Assembly: GCA_027049035.1 (NCBI GenBank)
Contig: JALTVI010000068.1
Location: 109,386-173,385, forward strand
Source of the DNA: Sulfurovum sp.
GTDB lineage: Bacteria; Campylobacterota; Campylobacteria; Campylobacterales; Sulfurovaceae
Length of the DNA stretch: 64,000 nucleotides
Reading direction: 5' to 3'
The position numbers and the translations under genes were made by a program. A model generated the notes under the pieces. The model saw nothing but the letters and a program-made list of their open reading frames with translations. It was not told the DNA's origin and did not search any database. Below, one piece after another: positions 44,211 through 53,591 of the stretch (position 1 is the stretch's first letter; every line of letters begins with the position of its first letter).

Positions 44211-44647
44211 TTATTCTCCTTCATATCATCATTGCGTACGATCAGGCTGTCAGGAAGTTTCCACGCTTCAATGAGCACTTTCTCCTTGGCACGCATCTGC
44301 CCCTCGTCGGTTTCATGGTCGAATCCGAGAAGATGGAGAAGTCCGTGAATAAAGAGCAGTATCAGCTCCTCCTGTTTTGTATGGCCGAGTTCTGATGACT
44401 TCTGCTCTACGAAATCTTTGGAGATAACGATGGCACCCAGCGGTGTATGCGGCATCGTGTCTCCCAGAGGGAAACTGAGGACATCTGTGGGGGCATCTTT
44501 GCCGCGATGCTGGGCATTGAGTGCTTTGATGCCCTCATTGTCGGTAATAATCAGTTCGATCTGGCGCTGTGTGAGATCTTTTGCAATATTGGTAAGCAGA
44601 TCGGTATCTACGGGAAGGTCTGTTTCGTTAATGAGGTCTATTGTCAT
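44207..44647 (-). CDS. ybeY: endoribonuclease/rRNA maturation factor YbeY
   Basis: 146 aa. The zinc site HGLLHLLGFDHE has three His; TDVLSFPLGD precedes it. It acts in 16S rRNA 3' processing and ribosome quality control. Only 6 nt separate its start codon from a TAAAAT box (44654-44659), so the transcript may be leaderless. It heads a two-gene unit with the antiporter. Confidence 0.95.
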   Translation of the reverse strand: MTIDLINETDLPVDTDLLTNIAKDLTQRQIELIITDNEGIKALNAQHRGKDAPTDVLSFPLGDTMPHTPLGAIVISKDFVEQKSSELGHTKQEELILLFIHGLLHLLGFDHETDEGQMRAKEKVLIEAWKLPDSLIVRNDDMKENK

Positions 44648-44653
44648 GGCGCT

Positions 44654-44659
44654 ATTTTA
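44654..44659 (-). promoter_or_regulatory. -10 box next to ybeY start (leaderless candidate)
   Basis: On minus, TAAAAT is followed by AGCGCC and then ATG 44647. No ribosome site is present. Confidence 0.35.
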
Positions 44660-44703
44660 CCCAAATCTTGGTAAAATGAGTTAAATTACACACAGGAATG
44701 TAA

Positions 44704-45378
44704 ATGATGAACAAAAATGCGGTCTGTATCATTTCAGGCGGGATGGACAGTGCCCTGAGCGCGAAAATAGCGCAAAAAGAGGGATATGAAATTATTGCAG
44801 TACACTTTAACTACGGGCAGCGTACGGAGGCAAAAGAGCTTCAGGCGTTTCGTCTGATAGCCGAGGAACTAGGGGCGGCGGAGCGTTATGAGATTGACCT
44901 GCCGTTTTTTGAGCAGATAGGGGCATCTGCACTGACCGATCACAGTATTGAAGTACCTACCGGCGGCCTGGAGCCGGGTGTGCCAGTAACCTATGTACCG
45001 TTCAGAAACGGTATCTTCCTCTCCATTGCCGCATCCATTGCAGAGAAGCATGGTGCTGAAGCACTCTATATCGGTGTGGTCGAAGAGGACAGTTCGGGCT
45101 ATCCTGACTGCCGTGAGAATTATATAGAGGCGATGGAGAAGGCGATCAATCTCGGTACGAAAGATGAGACATATATCAAGATAAAAATGCCGCTGGTGCA
45201 TATGAAAAAGAGTGAAATTGTCGCCAAGGCGATCGAACTGGAAGTGCCGCTGGAACATACCTGGAGCTGCTACCAGGCAGAAGAGGAGGCGTGCGGGGTC
45301 TGTGACAGCTGCCGTCTGCGTCTGCAGGGCTTCAAAGAGGCCAAGGAGGTCGACCCCATCACCTACGCAGCACTCTGA
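44704..45378 (+). CDS. queC: 7-cyano-7-deazaguanine synthase
   Basis: 224 aa from ATG 44704 (AGGA 6 nt upstream; 44707 also possible). The PP-loop SGGMDSAL lies near residue 12. Mid-protein it has TYVPFRNGIFLS and GVVEEDSSGYPDCR. The zinc cluster near the C-terminus is CYQ..CGVCDSC. It converts carboxydeazaguanine to preQ0 in queuosine synthesis. It is convergent with the lipoprotein gene at 45379. Confidence 0.96.
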   Translation: MMNKNAVCIISGGMDSALSAKIAQKEGYEIIAVHFNYGQRTEAKELQAFRLIAEELGAAERYEIDLPFFEQIGASALTDHSIEVPTGGLEPGVPVTYVPFRNGIFLSIAASIAEKHGAEALYIGVVEEDSSGYPDCRENYIEAMEKAINLGTKDETYIKIKMPLVHMKKSEIVAKAIELEVPLEHTWSCYQAEEEACGVCDSCRLRLQGFKEAKEVDPITYAAL

Positions 45379-45738
45379 TTAGTAGCGCTGGTAGGCGTTG
45401 GCGATGTAGCGGAACTCATACTTGTGGTTAGGGTACTTTGCCGTTCCTTCCGCAATGAACTGGTTTCTGGTGATCTGTCTGTCCCACAGACGGTACATTA
45501 GATTTTTGAACCACTCCTTCTCTTCAGGTGTTTCGAGTCTCATTCTGTTATAGTTGGGATCCATCTGAGTACTCTGTGCCACCTTGACCATCGTTGCATG
45601 GAACTTCTGCTCTTTTGCCGGTGTCGGTTTTTCATAGTAGCTGCCTGCGCTTGGTGACGGCATGCCTGGTGCTGTGCTACAGCCTGTAAAAAGTGCCGCC
45701 CCTGCGGCTAAAAGCAGTGCATACGCCTGTTGTTTCAT
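45379..45738 (-). CDS. small lipoprotein of unknown function
   Basis: 119 aa from ATG 45738 (GGAAAGAGAG before it). The lipoprotein signal ends at LFTGC (Cys20). The mature part is short, Pro/Ser-rich, then helical (PEEKEWFKNLMYRLWDRQITRNQFIAEGTAKYPNHKYEF). I do not recognise it. The stop abuts the queC stop without a gap. Confidence 0.7.
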   Translation of the reverse strand: MKQQAYALLLAAGAALFTGCSTAPGMPSPSAGSYYEKPTPAKEQKFHATMVKVAQSTQMDPNYNRMRLETPEEKEWFKNLMYRLWDRQITRNQFIAEGTAKYPNHKYEFRYIANAYQRY

Positions 45739-45866
45739 CTCTCTTTCCTTTTCAAAACAGATATTTGACCTGAATAAGTATATCAAAAAATAGTCATAAA
45801 AATGTAACAATATGCATCAACATTATAAAATTTATCAAATCGGATAGGATTGCCGGGCAGATGTGC

Positions 45867-45872
45867 TATAAT
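45867..45872 (+). promoter_or_regulatory. hemF promoter -10
   Basis: Extended -10 TGCTATAAT with the TATAAT at 45867-45872, giving a leader of about 25 nt that contains AAGGAG before ATG 45904. No clear -35 is seen, as is common in Campylobacterota. Confidence 0.6.
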
Positions 45873-45903
45873 CATCGAAAATCATTGAGAGCAAGGAGTG
45901 CAT

Positions 45904-46950
45904 ATGCGTACAATGGCAACGGCATCGGAAGCGAAGAAGGCAAATGAACTGGTAAGTGGTTTGCAGCACTATTTTGTCGAGAAACTGGACGGTATCAGCC
46001 ATGAACTTGGAAAAGACAAAGGGTGTGAGGCTGTCGAATGGCTTAGAGACGAAGGAAAACATGGCGGCGGTGTACGCTATGAAACACGTGACGAAACGGT
46101 TTTTGACAGAGGTTCGGTCAACATTTCACAGGTGCACTATGAGGATGATTCTGCTAAAAAGCTTGGATCTGCTACAGCCATTTCAACCATAATACACCCT
46201 GCAAACCCCCATGCCCCTTCGATGCATATGCATATCTCCTGGACGCAGATGAAGGATGGCAGCGGCTACTGGCGTCTGATGGCGGATCTGAACCCCTCTT
46301 TGAAAAATGATGTTTTCAAGCGCGATTTTGACATGGCGCTTGAGAGGGTAACGGATGAACTCTATGAAGAGGGTGCGGCACAGGCGGAACGCTACTTCTA
46401 CATTCCTGTGCTCGGACGTACGCGCGGAGTGAGCCACTTCTATCTCGAAGGGTACAACAGCGGCGATTTTGAAGCAGACATCGCCTTTGCCCAGCATTTT
46501 GGCGAAGCGGTTATCGATGCCTATATCGGCATTACGCTGCAGGCACTTCAGTACTACCGTACTTTCACTGCAGAGGAGAAGGCGCAACAGGTCGATTATC
46601 ATACCCTCTATCTCTTTCAGGTACTTACTCTTGACCGGGGAACCACCTCAGGACTGCTGGTGCATGACCAGAACGATGTGGGCATTATGGGTTCTCTCCC
46701 TTCCCAAGTCAACCGGCCGCTGCTCTACAGCTGGCTGGAGAAGATGCCAAAACCGCAGGACAGGTTGCTGCTCTCTCTGATCGATGCACTGCCTGAAGGC
46801 AAGATAGTACCGGTAGACGAAGCTGTCAAAAAGAGACTGGCAAATGCGGTAAGGGCGCACTACAAGATGTTTCCCGAAGCGTTAAGTATGCAGGCAAGCG
46901 GGAAAATTGTCCCGCCGACGGTGGAGAACCATACGGCTGCAGGAGAGTAG
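45904..46950 (+). CDS. hemF: aerobic coproporphyrinogen III oxidase
   Basis: 348 aa from ATG 45904 (AAGGAG spacing favours it over GTG 45898). Family blocks: GGGVRYETRDETVFDRGSVN, NPHAPSMHMHISW, WRLMADLNPS, and LVHDQNDVGIMGSLPSQV. It uses oxygen to make protoporphyrinogen IX for heme, so the organism meets oxygen. It is convergent with the asparaginase-like gene 4 bp away. Confidence 0.95.
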   Translation: MRTMATASEAKKANELVSGLQHYFVEKLDGISHELGKDKGCEAVEWLRDEGKHGGGVRYETRDETVFDRGSVNISQVHYEDDSAKKLGSATAISTIIHPANPHAPSMHMHISWTQMKDGSGYWRLMADLNPSLKNDVFKRDFDMALERVTDELYEEGAAQAERYFYIPVLGRTRGVSHFYLEGYNSGDFEADIAFAQHFGEAVIDAYIGITLQALQYYRTFTAEEKAQQVDYHTLYLFQVLTLDRGTTSGLLVHDQNDVGIMGSLPSQVNRPLLYSWLEKMPKPQDRLLLSLIDALPEGKIVPVDEAVKKRLANAVRAHYKMFPEALSMQASGKIVPPTVENHTAAGE

Positions 46951-46954
46951 GGGT

Positions 46955-47449
46955 TCAGGAGATCAGTACGAATCGGCCGGCGTCTCTCTCTTTTTTGAGG
47001 TTGACATAGGAGGCTATGTGGCCATGCATAGCGATGTAGATACCGTCACTCTCCAGAAAATGCAGTGCAGTCCAGGCAGATGCAAAGTTGGCTGACGCTT
47101 CTGCCGGATCGATACTGTAAGGCACCATTGCACCGGTAAGGACGATCTTCTTCTCTATCTCTGCATCGGCAAGGTATTCGGCAGTAATATCCATGGTATC
47201 GGTACCGTGAACAATGAGTATTTTTTCCTCTTTGGCCTGGTGAATCGTAGCCAGCAGTTCCAGTCTGTCATGGTTGGTCATCTCCAGTGAGTCTTTACCT
47301 ATAATATTGACCAAGTTGGCCTTCTCATACCATTTATCGGCCAGTGCTCCAAGTGCTTTCCCCTCTTTGTCTATTTCCAGTGTACCGCTTACAGGATTGT
47401 AGACTTTGTTGAGTGTGCCGCCGGTATTGATGATAAGTATTGCTTCCAT
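46955..47449 (-). CDS. single-domain asparaginase-like protein
   Basis: 164 aa from ATG 47449. It matches only the N-terminal asparaginase domain: INTGGTLNKVYN (catalytic Thr region), ILIVHGTDTMDITAEYL, and VLTGAMVPY. Full L-asparaginases are about 330 aa. Because the ending (LKKERDAGRFVLIS) looks complete and the domain intact, it is probably a natural short family member rather than a truncation. Activity on asparagine is not assured. Confidence 0.8.
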   Translation of the reverse strand: MEAILIINTGGTLNKVYNPVSGTLEIDKEGKALGALADKWYEKANLVNIIGKDSLEMTNHDRLELLATIHQAKEEKILIVHGTDTMDITAEYLADAEIEKKIVLTGAMVPYSIDPAEASANFASAWTALHFLESDGIYIAMHGHIASYVNLKKERDAGRFVLIS

Positions 47450-47537
47450 AATATGCTTCTTCGCTCTTTTTTTCCGAATGGTACTACATTTTACCTCAGT
47501 AATGATAAAATGATGCAATTTTTACAAATGGAGATGA

Positions 47538-48388
<851 letters not shown>

Positions 48389-48459
48389 AGTGAAGAGTGT
48401 TGGTTTGCATTGCTTTGCAATGCCTTTATTGAAGATATTGAGAGTATTGAAGAGAAACT

Positions 48460-49263
48460 ATGCCTAAAAACCCTCAGCGCTCAGCGCTCAACACTCAACC
48501 CTCCCATCAGGACAGTGCTGAGTATCTTGAAAAGAAAAAATTCTTCGAAAAAGTCCTGACGATCTACGGACGCAATGCGGTGCTTGAAGCGTTGGAAGAT
48601 CCTTCTGTAACCGTCCATAAGCTCCATTTTTCCAAGTCAAACAAACCTGCACCGGCACTCAAGCAGATGGAAGCCATTGCCAAAAAACGCGGCATTGAAG
48701 TGGCGTACCATGACAAGCAGGTGCTCTCACGCATTTCCAAAAATGCAAAACAGGACCAGGGGGTGGCGTTAGACATTGTACTGGAGCATTTTGGAAATGA
48801 AGAGGATTTCCTCTCCAAACATGAGAATTACCGCATTCTTGCCCTTGACGGCATCACCAACCCGCAAAATCTCGGGATGATCATCCGTTCGGCAACGGCA
48901 GGCAACATCGATGCAATCATCCTGCCGACCAGGGGAGCTGCACAGATCAGCCCGCTGGTCATCAAAGCAAGTGTCGGCACACTCTTTAAAATGCCTATCA
49001 TCAAAACTTCCGATCTTGTAAAGACGCTGCAGCGTTTCAAAGAGGAGAGGGCAGACCTCTATACTCTGTCATCTCATGCGAGAAAGAGTTACAAAGAGCA
49101 GGCGTATGGCAGCAAAACCGTTTTTGTACTTGGCAATGAGAGTGAAGGGGTGAGTAAAAAGGTTGAGGCACTTTGCAATGAGAGCATCGCCATTCCAATG
49201 AACAGGGGAGTCGAGTCGCTCAATGTGGCGGTGACCGCTTCGTTGCTGGCATTTCTAGATTAA
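48460..49263 (+). CDS. TrmH/SpoU-family RNA 2'-O-methyltransferase (RlmB-like)
   Basis: 267 aa. An N-terminal substrate-binding domain (YGRNAVLEALED, about 35-110) precedes the knotted methyltransferase with ITNPQNLGMIIRSA, VFVLGNESEGVS and IPMNRGVESLNVAVTASLLAFLD. It probably methylates 23S rRNA G2251. The first 32 residues before IYGRNAV are unusual: they are encoded by an intergenic-type tandem sequence (CAGCGCTCAGCGCTCAACAC). No later ATG, GTG or TTG exists in frame before the domain. Confidence 0.9.
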   Translation: MPKNPQRSALNTQPSHQDSAEYLEKKKFFEKVLTIYGRNAVLEALEDPSVTVHKLHFSKSNKPAPALKQMEAIAKKRGIEVAYHDKQVLSRISKNAKQDQGVALDIVLEHFGNEEDFLSKHENYRILALDGITNPQNLGMIIRSATAGNIDAIILPTRGAAQISPLVIKASVGTLFKMPIIKTSDLVKTLQRFKEERADLYTLSSHARKSYKEQAYGSKTVFVLGNESEGVSKKVEALCNESIAIPMNRGVESLNVAVTASLLAFLD

Positions 49264-49740
49264 CTGTTTGTAGTGTGGCCCCTTTTGTGTGAGGATGCTC
49301 TGGTAAAGGTGTATCTGAGGCAGCACGATACCGAGGACTTTTTCCCTGTATAGTTTCATTTTCTCTTTGTAGGCTCTGTAGTCATATATCTGTTTGATAC
49401 GGCAGAGGGTGATGTGAGGCTTGAAGCGGTAGAGGTCAAAGCCTGCTGTTTTGAACTCCTTGGCTTTGTCGTAGAGCAGTTTTGACTCCGCCTTGGCAAA
49501 AAAGACCCGCGGTGGTCTGCCAAAATACCCAAGAGCTGTAATATTCACTTCTGTTTCTAAAGGTGTCATGTCGGCAAGCTTCTCTTTGATGGGTGCTTCA
49601 TCCTCACACTCCCCCAGAAAGACCCAGGTCAGATGCAGGTTCTCATCCTCTACCCATTTACCCTCAATGATGCCTTCGAAGTCCTGTTTGATTGATGCGT
49701 AGTTGTCAAGAATGGCAGGGGATGCAATAAAAAGTCTCAT
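49255..49740 (-). CDS. thpR: RNA 2',3'-cyclic phosphodiesterase (2'-5' RNA ligase family)
   Basis: 161 aa from ATG 49740. Two HxT motifs: HLTWVFLG near residue 37 and HITLCRI near 110, the catalytic pair of the 2H phosphoesterases. The longer in-frame start at 49758 would lie upstream of the -10 box. It is convergent with the methyltransferase, overlapping by 9 bp. Confidence 0.93.
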   Translation of the reverse strand: MRLFIASPAILDNYASIKQDFEGIIEGKWVEDENLHLTWVFLGECEDEAPIKEKLADMTPLETEVNITALGYFGRPPRVFFAKAESKLLYDKAKEFKTAGFDLYRFKPHITLCRIKQIYDYRAYKEKMKLYREKVLGIVLPQIHLYQSILTQKGPHYKQLI

Positions 49741-49746
49741 AGGATG

Positions 49747-49752
49747 ATTATA
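49747..49752 (-). promoter_or_regulatory. -10 box next to thpR start (leaderless candidate)
   Basis: On minus, TATAAT is followed by CATCCT and ATG 49740, with no ribosome site. Confidence 0.45.
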
Positions 49753-49830
49753 TGACAAAATGACATTTTTGTAAAACTGTTTCCAAATTTTAGATAGAAT
49801 TGATTCAATATTGCCTACTAAGGAAGAGCC

Positions 49831-51159
49831 ATGTCAGCAACCAACACCATCCAATGTCCAAACTGCGGCACGACCATCGATATCGATGCGATCTTCTACC
49901 ATCAGATCGAAGAGAAGTTCAAAGCCCAGCAACTTGCCGAGAAGAAGCGACTTCAGGCAGAGATAGAGGAGGCACGGAAGCAGTATAAAAGCCATCTTGA
50001 TGCGCTCAAAGCCAAAGAAGAGGCACTTGCCCAGGAGAAAGAGAGGTTCGATGAGGCGCTTCAAAAAGCTACACGCGAACAGCTCAAGCAGGAGCGTGCC
50101 AAGCTTGCTGATGAACTCAAGCGGCAGATCGTCGAGGAGCAGAGCGAAGCGATGGCACTGATGCAAAAGGAGCTTGAGCAAAAGTCCAAAGAGATCCAGG
50201 AGCTCAGTGCCGCCAAGATCGAGATAGCGCAGCTCAAGCGGGAGAAAGAGGAGCTGGCACTCAAAGCGAAAGCCGAAGCCGAAGCGGAGCTGAACAAACG
50301 GCTGGCAGACGAGAAAGCGAAGATGCAGAAGATGCTCGATGAGATGGCGGCGCAGAAGCTCAAAGAGGTAGAAGAGACACAGGCACTCAAACTCAAAGAG
50401 AAAGACGAACAGCTCGAACAGCTCAAGCGCAGCCTTGAAGATGCCAAGCGCAAAGCGGAGCAGGGGAGCATGCAGGTGCAGGGTGAGGCGCTGGAGCTTG
50501 CCATCGAGAGCTGGTTGGCGAGTCAGTTCCCGTTTGATACCATCGAAGAGGTCAAAAAAGGAGCCTTTGGTGCCGACTGCATACAGACTGTTCATACCCG
50601 AGATGCCCAAAACTGCGGCATTATCTGCTACGAGTCTAAAAACACCAAAGCGTGGAGTGACAACTGGATCACCAAACTCAAGCAGGATATGTTGAAAGTG
50701 GGTGCTGATATCGGAGTGTTAGTGACGTCTGTATACCCTGCAAACATGGAGCGTATGGGCTGGGTGGACGGTATCTGGGTCTGCTCTCTTGAAGAGTTCA
50801 AAGGCTCTGTCTCCCTGCTGCGCGAAAGTCTCATACGTGTGCATGCAACAGTGCAAAAAGAGGAGAATAAAGCTGACAAGATGAGCCTGCTCTACAGCTA
50901 TCTTACCGGCAATGAGTTTCAGATGCAGCTTAAAGCCATTGTTGACGGCTTTATGCAGATGCAAACCGAACTCGACAAAGAACGCCGCTCCCTCATGGCA
51001 GCCTGGAAACGCCGCCAGAAGCTCATTGACTCAGTGCTGGCAAATACGACAGAGATGTATGGCTCATTGCAGGGGATCGCCGGAGGGAATGCGCTGCCGA
51101 AGATTGATGTGTTGGAGTTGCCGGAGGAGGTTGAAAATACTGAGAGTCAGGATGCGTAA
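49831..51159 (+). CDS. DUF2130 protein (zinc ribbon, long coiled coil, nuclease-like C-terminus)
   Basis: 442 aa with AAGGAAG before ATG. The N-terminus has a half zinc ribbon (IQCPNCGTTIDI). Residues 25-215 form an uninterrupted Ala/Glu/Lys/Leu coiled coil. The C-terminal DUF2130 domain (about 220-400) carries GAFGADCIQTV, CGIICYESKNTKAWSDNWITKLKQD and VLVTSVYP: the spacing of acidic/Glu-x-Lys residues recalls restriction-like nucleases. The function is not established. The last base is shared with the zeta-type gene start. Confidence 0.88.
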   Translation: MSATNTIQCPNCGTTIDIDAIFYHQIEEKFKAQQLAEKKRLQAEIEEARKQYKSHLDALKAKEEALAQEKERFDEALQKATREQLKQERAKLADELKRQIVEEQSEAMALMQKELEQKSKEIQELSAAKIEIAQLKREKEELALKAKAEAEAELNKRLADEKAKMQKMLDEMAAQKLKEVEETQALKLKEKDEQLEQLKRSLEDAKRKAEQGSMQVQGEALELAIESWLASQFPFDTIEEVKKGAFGADCIQTVHTRDAQNCGIICYESKNTKAWSDNWITKLKQDMLKVGADIGVLVTSVYPANMERMGWVDGIWVCSLEEFKGSVSLLRESLIRVHATVQKEENKADKMSLLYSYLTGNEFQMQLKAIVDGFMQMQTELDKERRSLMAAWKRRQKLIDSVLANTTEMYGSLQGIAGGNALPKIDVLELPEEVENTESQDA

Positions 51160-51707
51160 TGAAACTTTATATTGTTGCTGGTGCAAATGGTAGCGGTAAA
51201 ACAACTTTTGCAAAATCTTTTGCCAAGATACACAGTTTGCCTTTTATCAATGCGGACGAGATAGCAAAAGAGTTTGATCCAAAAAATGTTACAAAACATC
51301 AGGTCAAGGCAGGGCGTGTCTTTTTTGAAGCACTGAATAAAAGGCTGAGTGAGCATCACTCTTTTATCATAGAAACCACATTATCCGGCAAATACTTGGT
51401 AAAGTATATAGAGAAGGCACAAGAGAACGGATTTGAAGTTGAGCTTATATATCTGTTTTTGGAAAAGTATGAAACCAATATAACTCGTGTATTTAACAGG
51501 GTTTTAAATGGTGGTCACTATGTTCCAAAAGATGATATAATAAGAAGATTTTACAGGAGTAAAAAGATGTTTATGAACTCCTATAAAGATATTGTTGATA
51601 AGTGGACAATATATTATAACTCGGATGAGGTATTTGAAAAAATTGCTACAGACGAGATGGTTTATGATGAAGAGAAGTGGCAAGAGTTTAAAAAGGATAT
51701 CGTATGA
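51159..51707 (+). CDS. zeta-toxin-like P-loop kinase
   Basis: 182 aa. Walker A GANGSGKTT (8-16), INADEIAKEFDP near residue 31 and IIETTLSGK near 70 match the zeta toxin/AAA_33 group, which phosphorylates UDP-amino sugars in classical zeta-epsilon pairs. It overlaps the downstream small gene by ATGA, the order toxin then antitoxin. Base composition is clearly more AT-rich than the flanking housekeeping genes, suggesting transfer. Confidence 0.82.
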   Translation: MKLYIVAGANGSGKTTFAKSFAKIHSLPFINADEIAKEFDPKNVTKHQVKAGRVFFEALNKRLSEHHSFIIETTLSGKYLVKYIEKAQENGFEVELIYLFLEKYETNITRVFNRVLNGGHYVPKDDIIRRFYRSKKMFMNSYKDIVDKWTIYYNSDEVFEKIATDEMVYDEEKWQEFKKDIV

Positions 51708-51922
51708 CTAAAAAAGCAGAAATTACTGATGATATCATACAGAAAATTGCAAACGATGCAGTGCGTGAAGCGCAAAGAAAAAGTCTTGAAAATGGTATAC
51801 CCAATGTCTATAGCAAAAATGGTGTGCTGTATTTCCAACTTCCAGATGGGACGATAACGATGGACAACCCTTTTGAAAAAGGTGAACTTAAAGAGCGTTT
51901 GGATGCTTTGATTGCGTTGTAA
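51704..51922 (+). CDS. putative antitoxin of the zeta-like kinase
   Basis: 72 aa, translationally coupled to the zeta-like gene (4-bp overlap). Helix AEITDDIIQKIANDAVREAQRK, then a beta part (IPNVYSKNGVLYFQLPDGTI). It does not resemble the three-helix epsilon antitoxin. The antitoxin role is inferred from position and size. Confidence 0.6.
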   Translation: MTKKAEITDDIIQKIANDAVREAQRKSLENGIPNVYSKNGVLYFQLPDGTITMDNPFEKGELKERLDALIAL

Positions 51923-51947
51923 GTTATTGATACCAGAAGGATAAATC

Positions 51948-52226
51948 GTGAGATACGCACAAGAAGAGTTGGAGATAGTAAATTACATCGAAAATGAAGA
52001 TCCAAAGTCTATCCCTGATGCAAAAGCCAAAATAGAGAAGATCAAAAGTGCGGTGACAGATAAGTACACCAAACGAAAAGCAATCCATATCAAAGTGCCT
52101 GAGAGTGATCTTGAGCGGCTCAAAGCTAGAGCATTGGAGGAAGGGATGCTGTACCAAACACTTCTTAACTCGGTACTTCATAAGTATATTACGGGGCAGT
52201 TGGTTGATAAGGGTAGGATAGCTTAA
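51948..52226 (+). CDS. CopG-family antitoxin-like protein
   Basis: 92 aa from GTG 51948 (AGAAGG before it). The C-terminal half KAIHIKVPESDLERLKARALEEGMLYQTLLNSVLHKYI is a ribbon-helix-helix of the type that usually follows a RelE/BrnT-like toxin. No such toxin gene lies beside it, so it is an orphan antitoxin or has lost its partner. Its stop overlaps the following fragment (TAATG). Confidence 0.75.
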   Translation: MRYAQEELEIVNYIENEDPKSIPDAKAKIEKIKSAVTDKYTKRKAIHIKVPESDLERLKARALEEGMLYQTLLNSVLHKYITGQLVDKGRIA

Positions 52227-52447
52227 TGGTGCTGTGCATCGCCATCTTCAAGACGTTGAGTGAGCTAAGCGGCAGTGGTGGGGTAGGTTTCTTGGCGTTT
52301 GACGAGGTGTTCGGTTTGCAGGACGAAGAACGCCACTATGAGATCATGGAGGCGTTTCATACCATCAAAGAGCAGTATCGGCAAATATTTCTTATTTCGC
52401 ATAAGAGTGAGATTAAGGAGATGTTTGAGAGGGTGGTGGAGTTGTGA
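52226..52447 (+). pseudogene. C-terminal remnant of an SMC/AAA-type ATPase
   Basis: 73 codons encode only the end of an ABC/SMC-like ATPase: a signature-like LSGSGGVG, Walker B FLAFDEVFGLQDEER, and the switch His in IFLISHKSEIKEMFERVVEL. No Walker A exists upstream in any frame before the CopG gene, so the N-terminal several hundred residues are missing. Expression is possible, but ATPase activity is not. Confidence 0.8.
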
Positions 52448-52474
52448 GAAATATAAAAGGGAAAAGAAATGCCG

Positions 52475-53005
52475 TTATATTTTGATGCTACATTTTCCTG
52501 GAGTGTATTTTGGCAGAAAAAGGTTTGAGAGGGAAAGTTGTTTTTGGGTTTGGGTGTCAATATTGATATAAGCAATAGTGTAGTAGCCGTGCGCACCGCC
52601 TGAATAACCGTCAGATTCAATAGAAAGTGTATAGGTACGGGGTGTTTTGGCAAAAAGGGTGATGTTTGTGTTGTCGTACCAGTCACCCGAAATGGTGTCG
52701 CCAAACTGTTTGATCGTATTGGTGACCAGTTTTTGTGGATCGCTCTTGCGATAGGTGTTTAGGAGCGGAGTGATGTGGGTATCTACCCCTCGCATAAAAG
52801 AGGGAAGATTGCCCGTATGGCTGTCGACATAGCTGATAGTATATGCCTGACAGAGCTGCTTTTGACTCTCTATGCGGCTGCAATACTTCTTTGATAGTGT
52901 ATAGGCAGAAAGAGGGTACGCCTCTTTGTCGATAAACCGCTGTTCGGTGTAAGCGGTGCTGACAAATACGAAAAGAAGGAACAGGGGTGTTAATGCAGGA
53001 TACAT
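52475..53005 (-). CDS. exported DUF4163/DUF3298-like protein, probably 3' truncated
   Basis: 176 aa with TTGGAG before ATG and TATAAT about 30 nt upstream. A signal peptide (LFLLFVFVSTAYTEQ) is followed by a DUF4163-type domain. The start of the DUF3298/RsiV-like domain is present (SDGYSGGAHGYYTIAYINIDTQTQKQLSLSNLF), but the frame ends soon after in unrelated sequence (LPKYTPGKCSIKI). The family normally continues for about 80-100 residues. The truncation point lies next to the ATPase remnant. Confidence 0.75.
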   Translation of the reverse strand: MYPALTPLFLLFVFVSTAYTEQRFIDKEAYPLSAYTLSKKYCSRIESQKQLCQAYTISYVDSHTGNLPSFMRGVDTHITPLLNTYRKSDPQKLVTNTIKQFGDTISGDWYDNTNITLFAKTPRTYTLSIESDGYSGGAHGYYTIAYINIDTQTQKQLSLSNLFLPKYTPGKCSIKI

Positions 53006-53122
53006 GCTAACTCCAAAATACTTTTTAGATTATAGCATGCTATATGCGATTTTCCTCATCACTGTGTAGTGACATGAAAGAATTATGCTACTATTCGTTT
53101 TGAAAAGTAAAGGATGAAAACA

Positions 53123-53518
53123 ATGCCAATTTTTGCACTACAATCACTCGCCGGAGGCTTCCTGGATGAAGACCTTGAGCACTTCAACAAAGAGTTTGAT
53201 GACTGGTGTGTGCAGTTTGAGAGCATGGAAGATGCACAGCTTTTGCTCGATACACTTGAGAAAAAAGAGAGCATCAAAATCGTTGAGATCACGCCGCTAA
53301 GCTACCCCAAATACTTCTTCCCCAAACTACAGGGTATCATCCACGCCACACGTGAGTACAACGGAAAAATTATCTGTGTTGTAGAGCCGCAGATGGGTAT
53401 GAGTTTTCGCATTGCCATCTGTGACCTCATGACCAAAAATGTGAGACTCCTGAAAACACGCTACAAGAGTGCACAAAGTGTCGAGGGAGCATTTGCCAAT
53501 TTGTCTTTTGATTTGTGA
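53123..53518 (+). CDS. protein of unknown function
   Basis: 131 aa from ATG 53123, chosen because TAAAGGA needs this spacing (ATG 53114 is within the ribosome site). It is soluble and acidic in the N-terminal helix (DEDLEHFNKEFDDWCVQFESMEDAQLLLDTL), then beta-rich (GKIICVVEPQMGMSFRIAICDLMTKN). There is no signal or membrane helix. It is not recognised. Confidence 0.65.
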   Translation: MPIFALQSLAGGFLDEDLEHFNKEFDDWCVQFESMEDAQLLLDTLEKKESIKIVEITPLSYPKYFFPKLQGIIHATREYNGKIICVVEPQMGMSFRIAICDLMTKNVRLLKTRYKSAQSVEGAFANLSFDL

Positions 53519-53591
53519 AAGCGGTGGATTGTAATACTTGTTTTAAACGTAATCAGATAAAATAATTGTCAAATAAAATCAAGGATATAAA

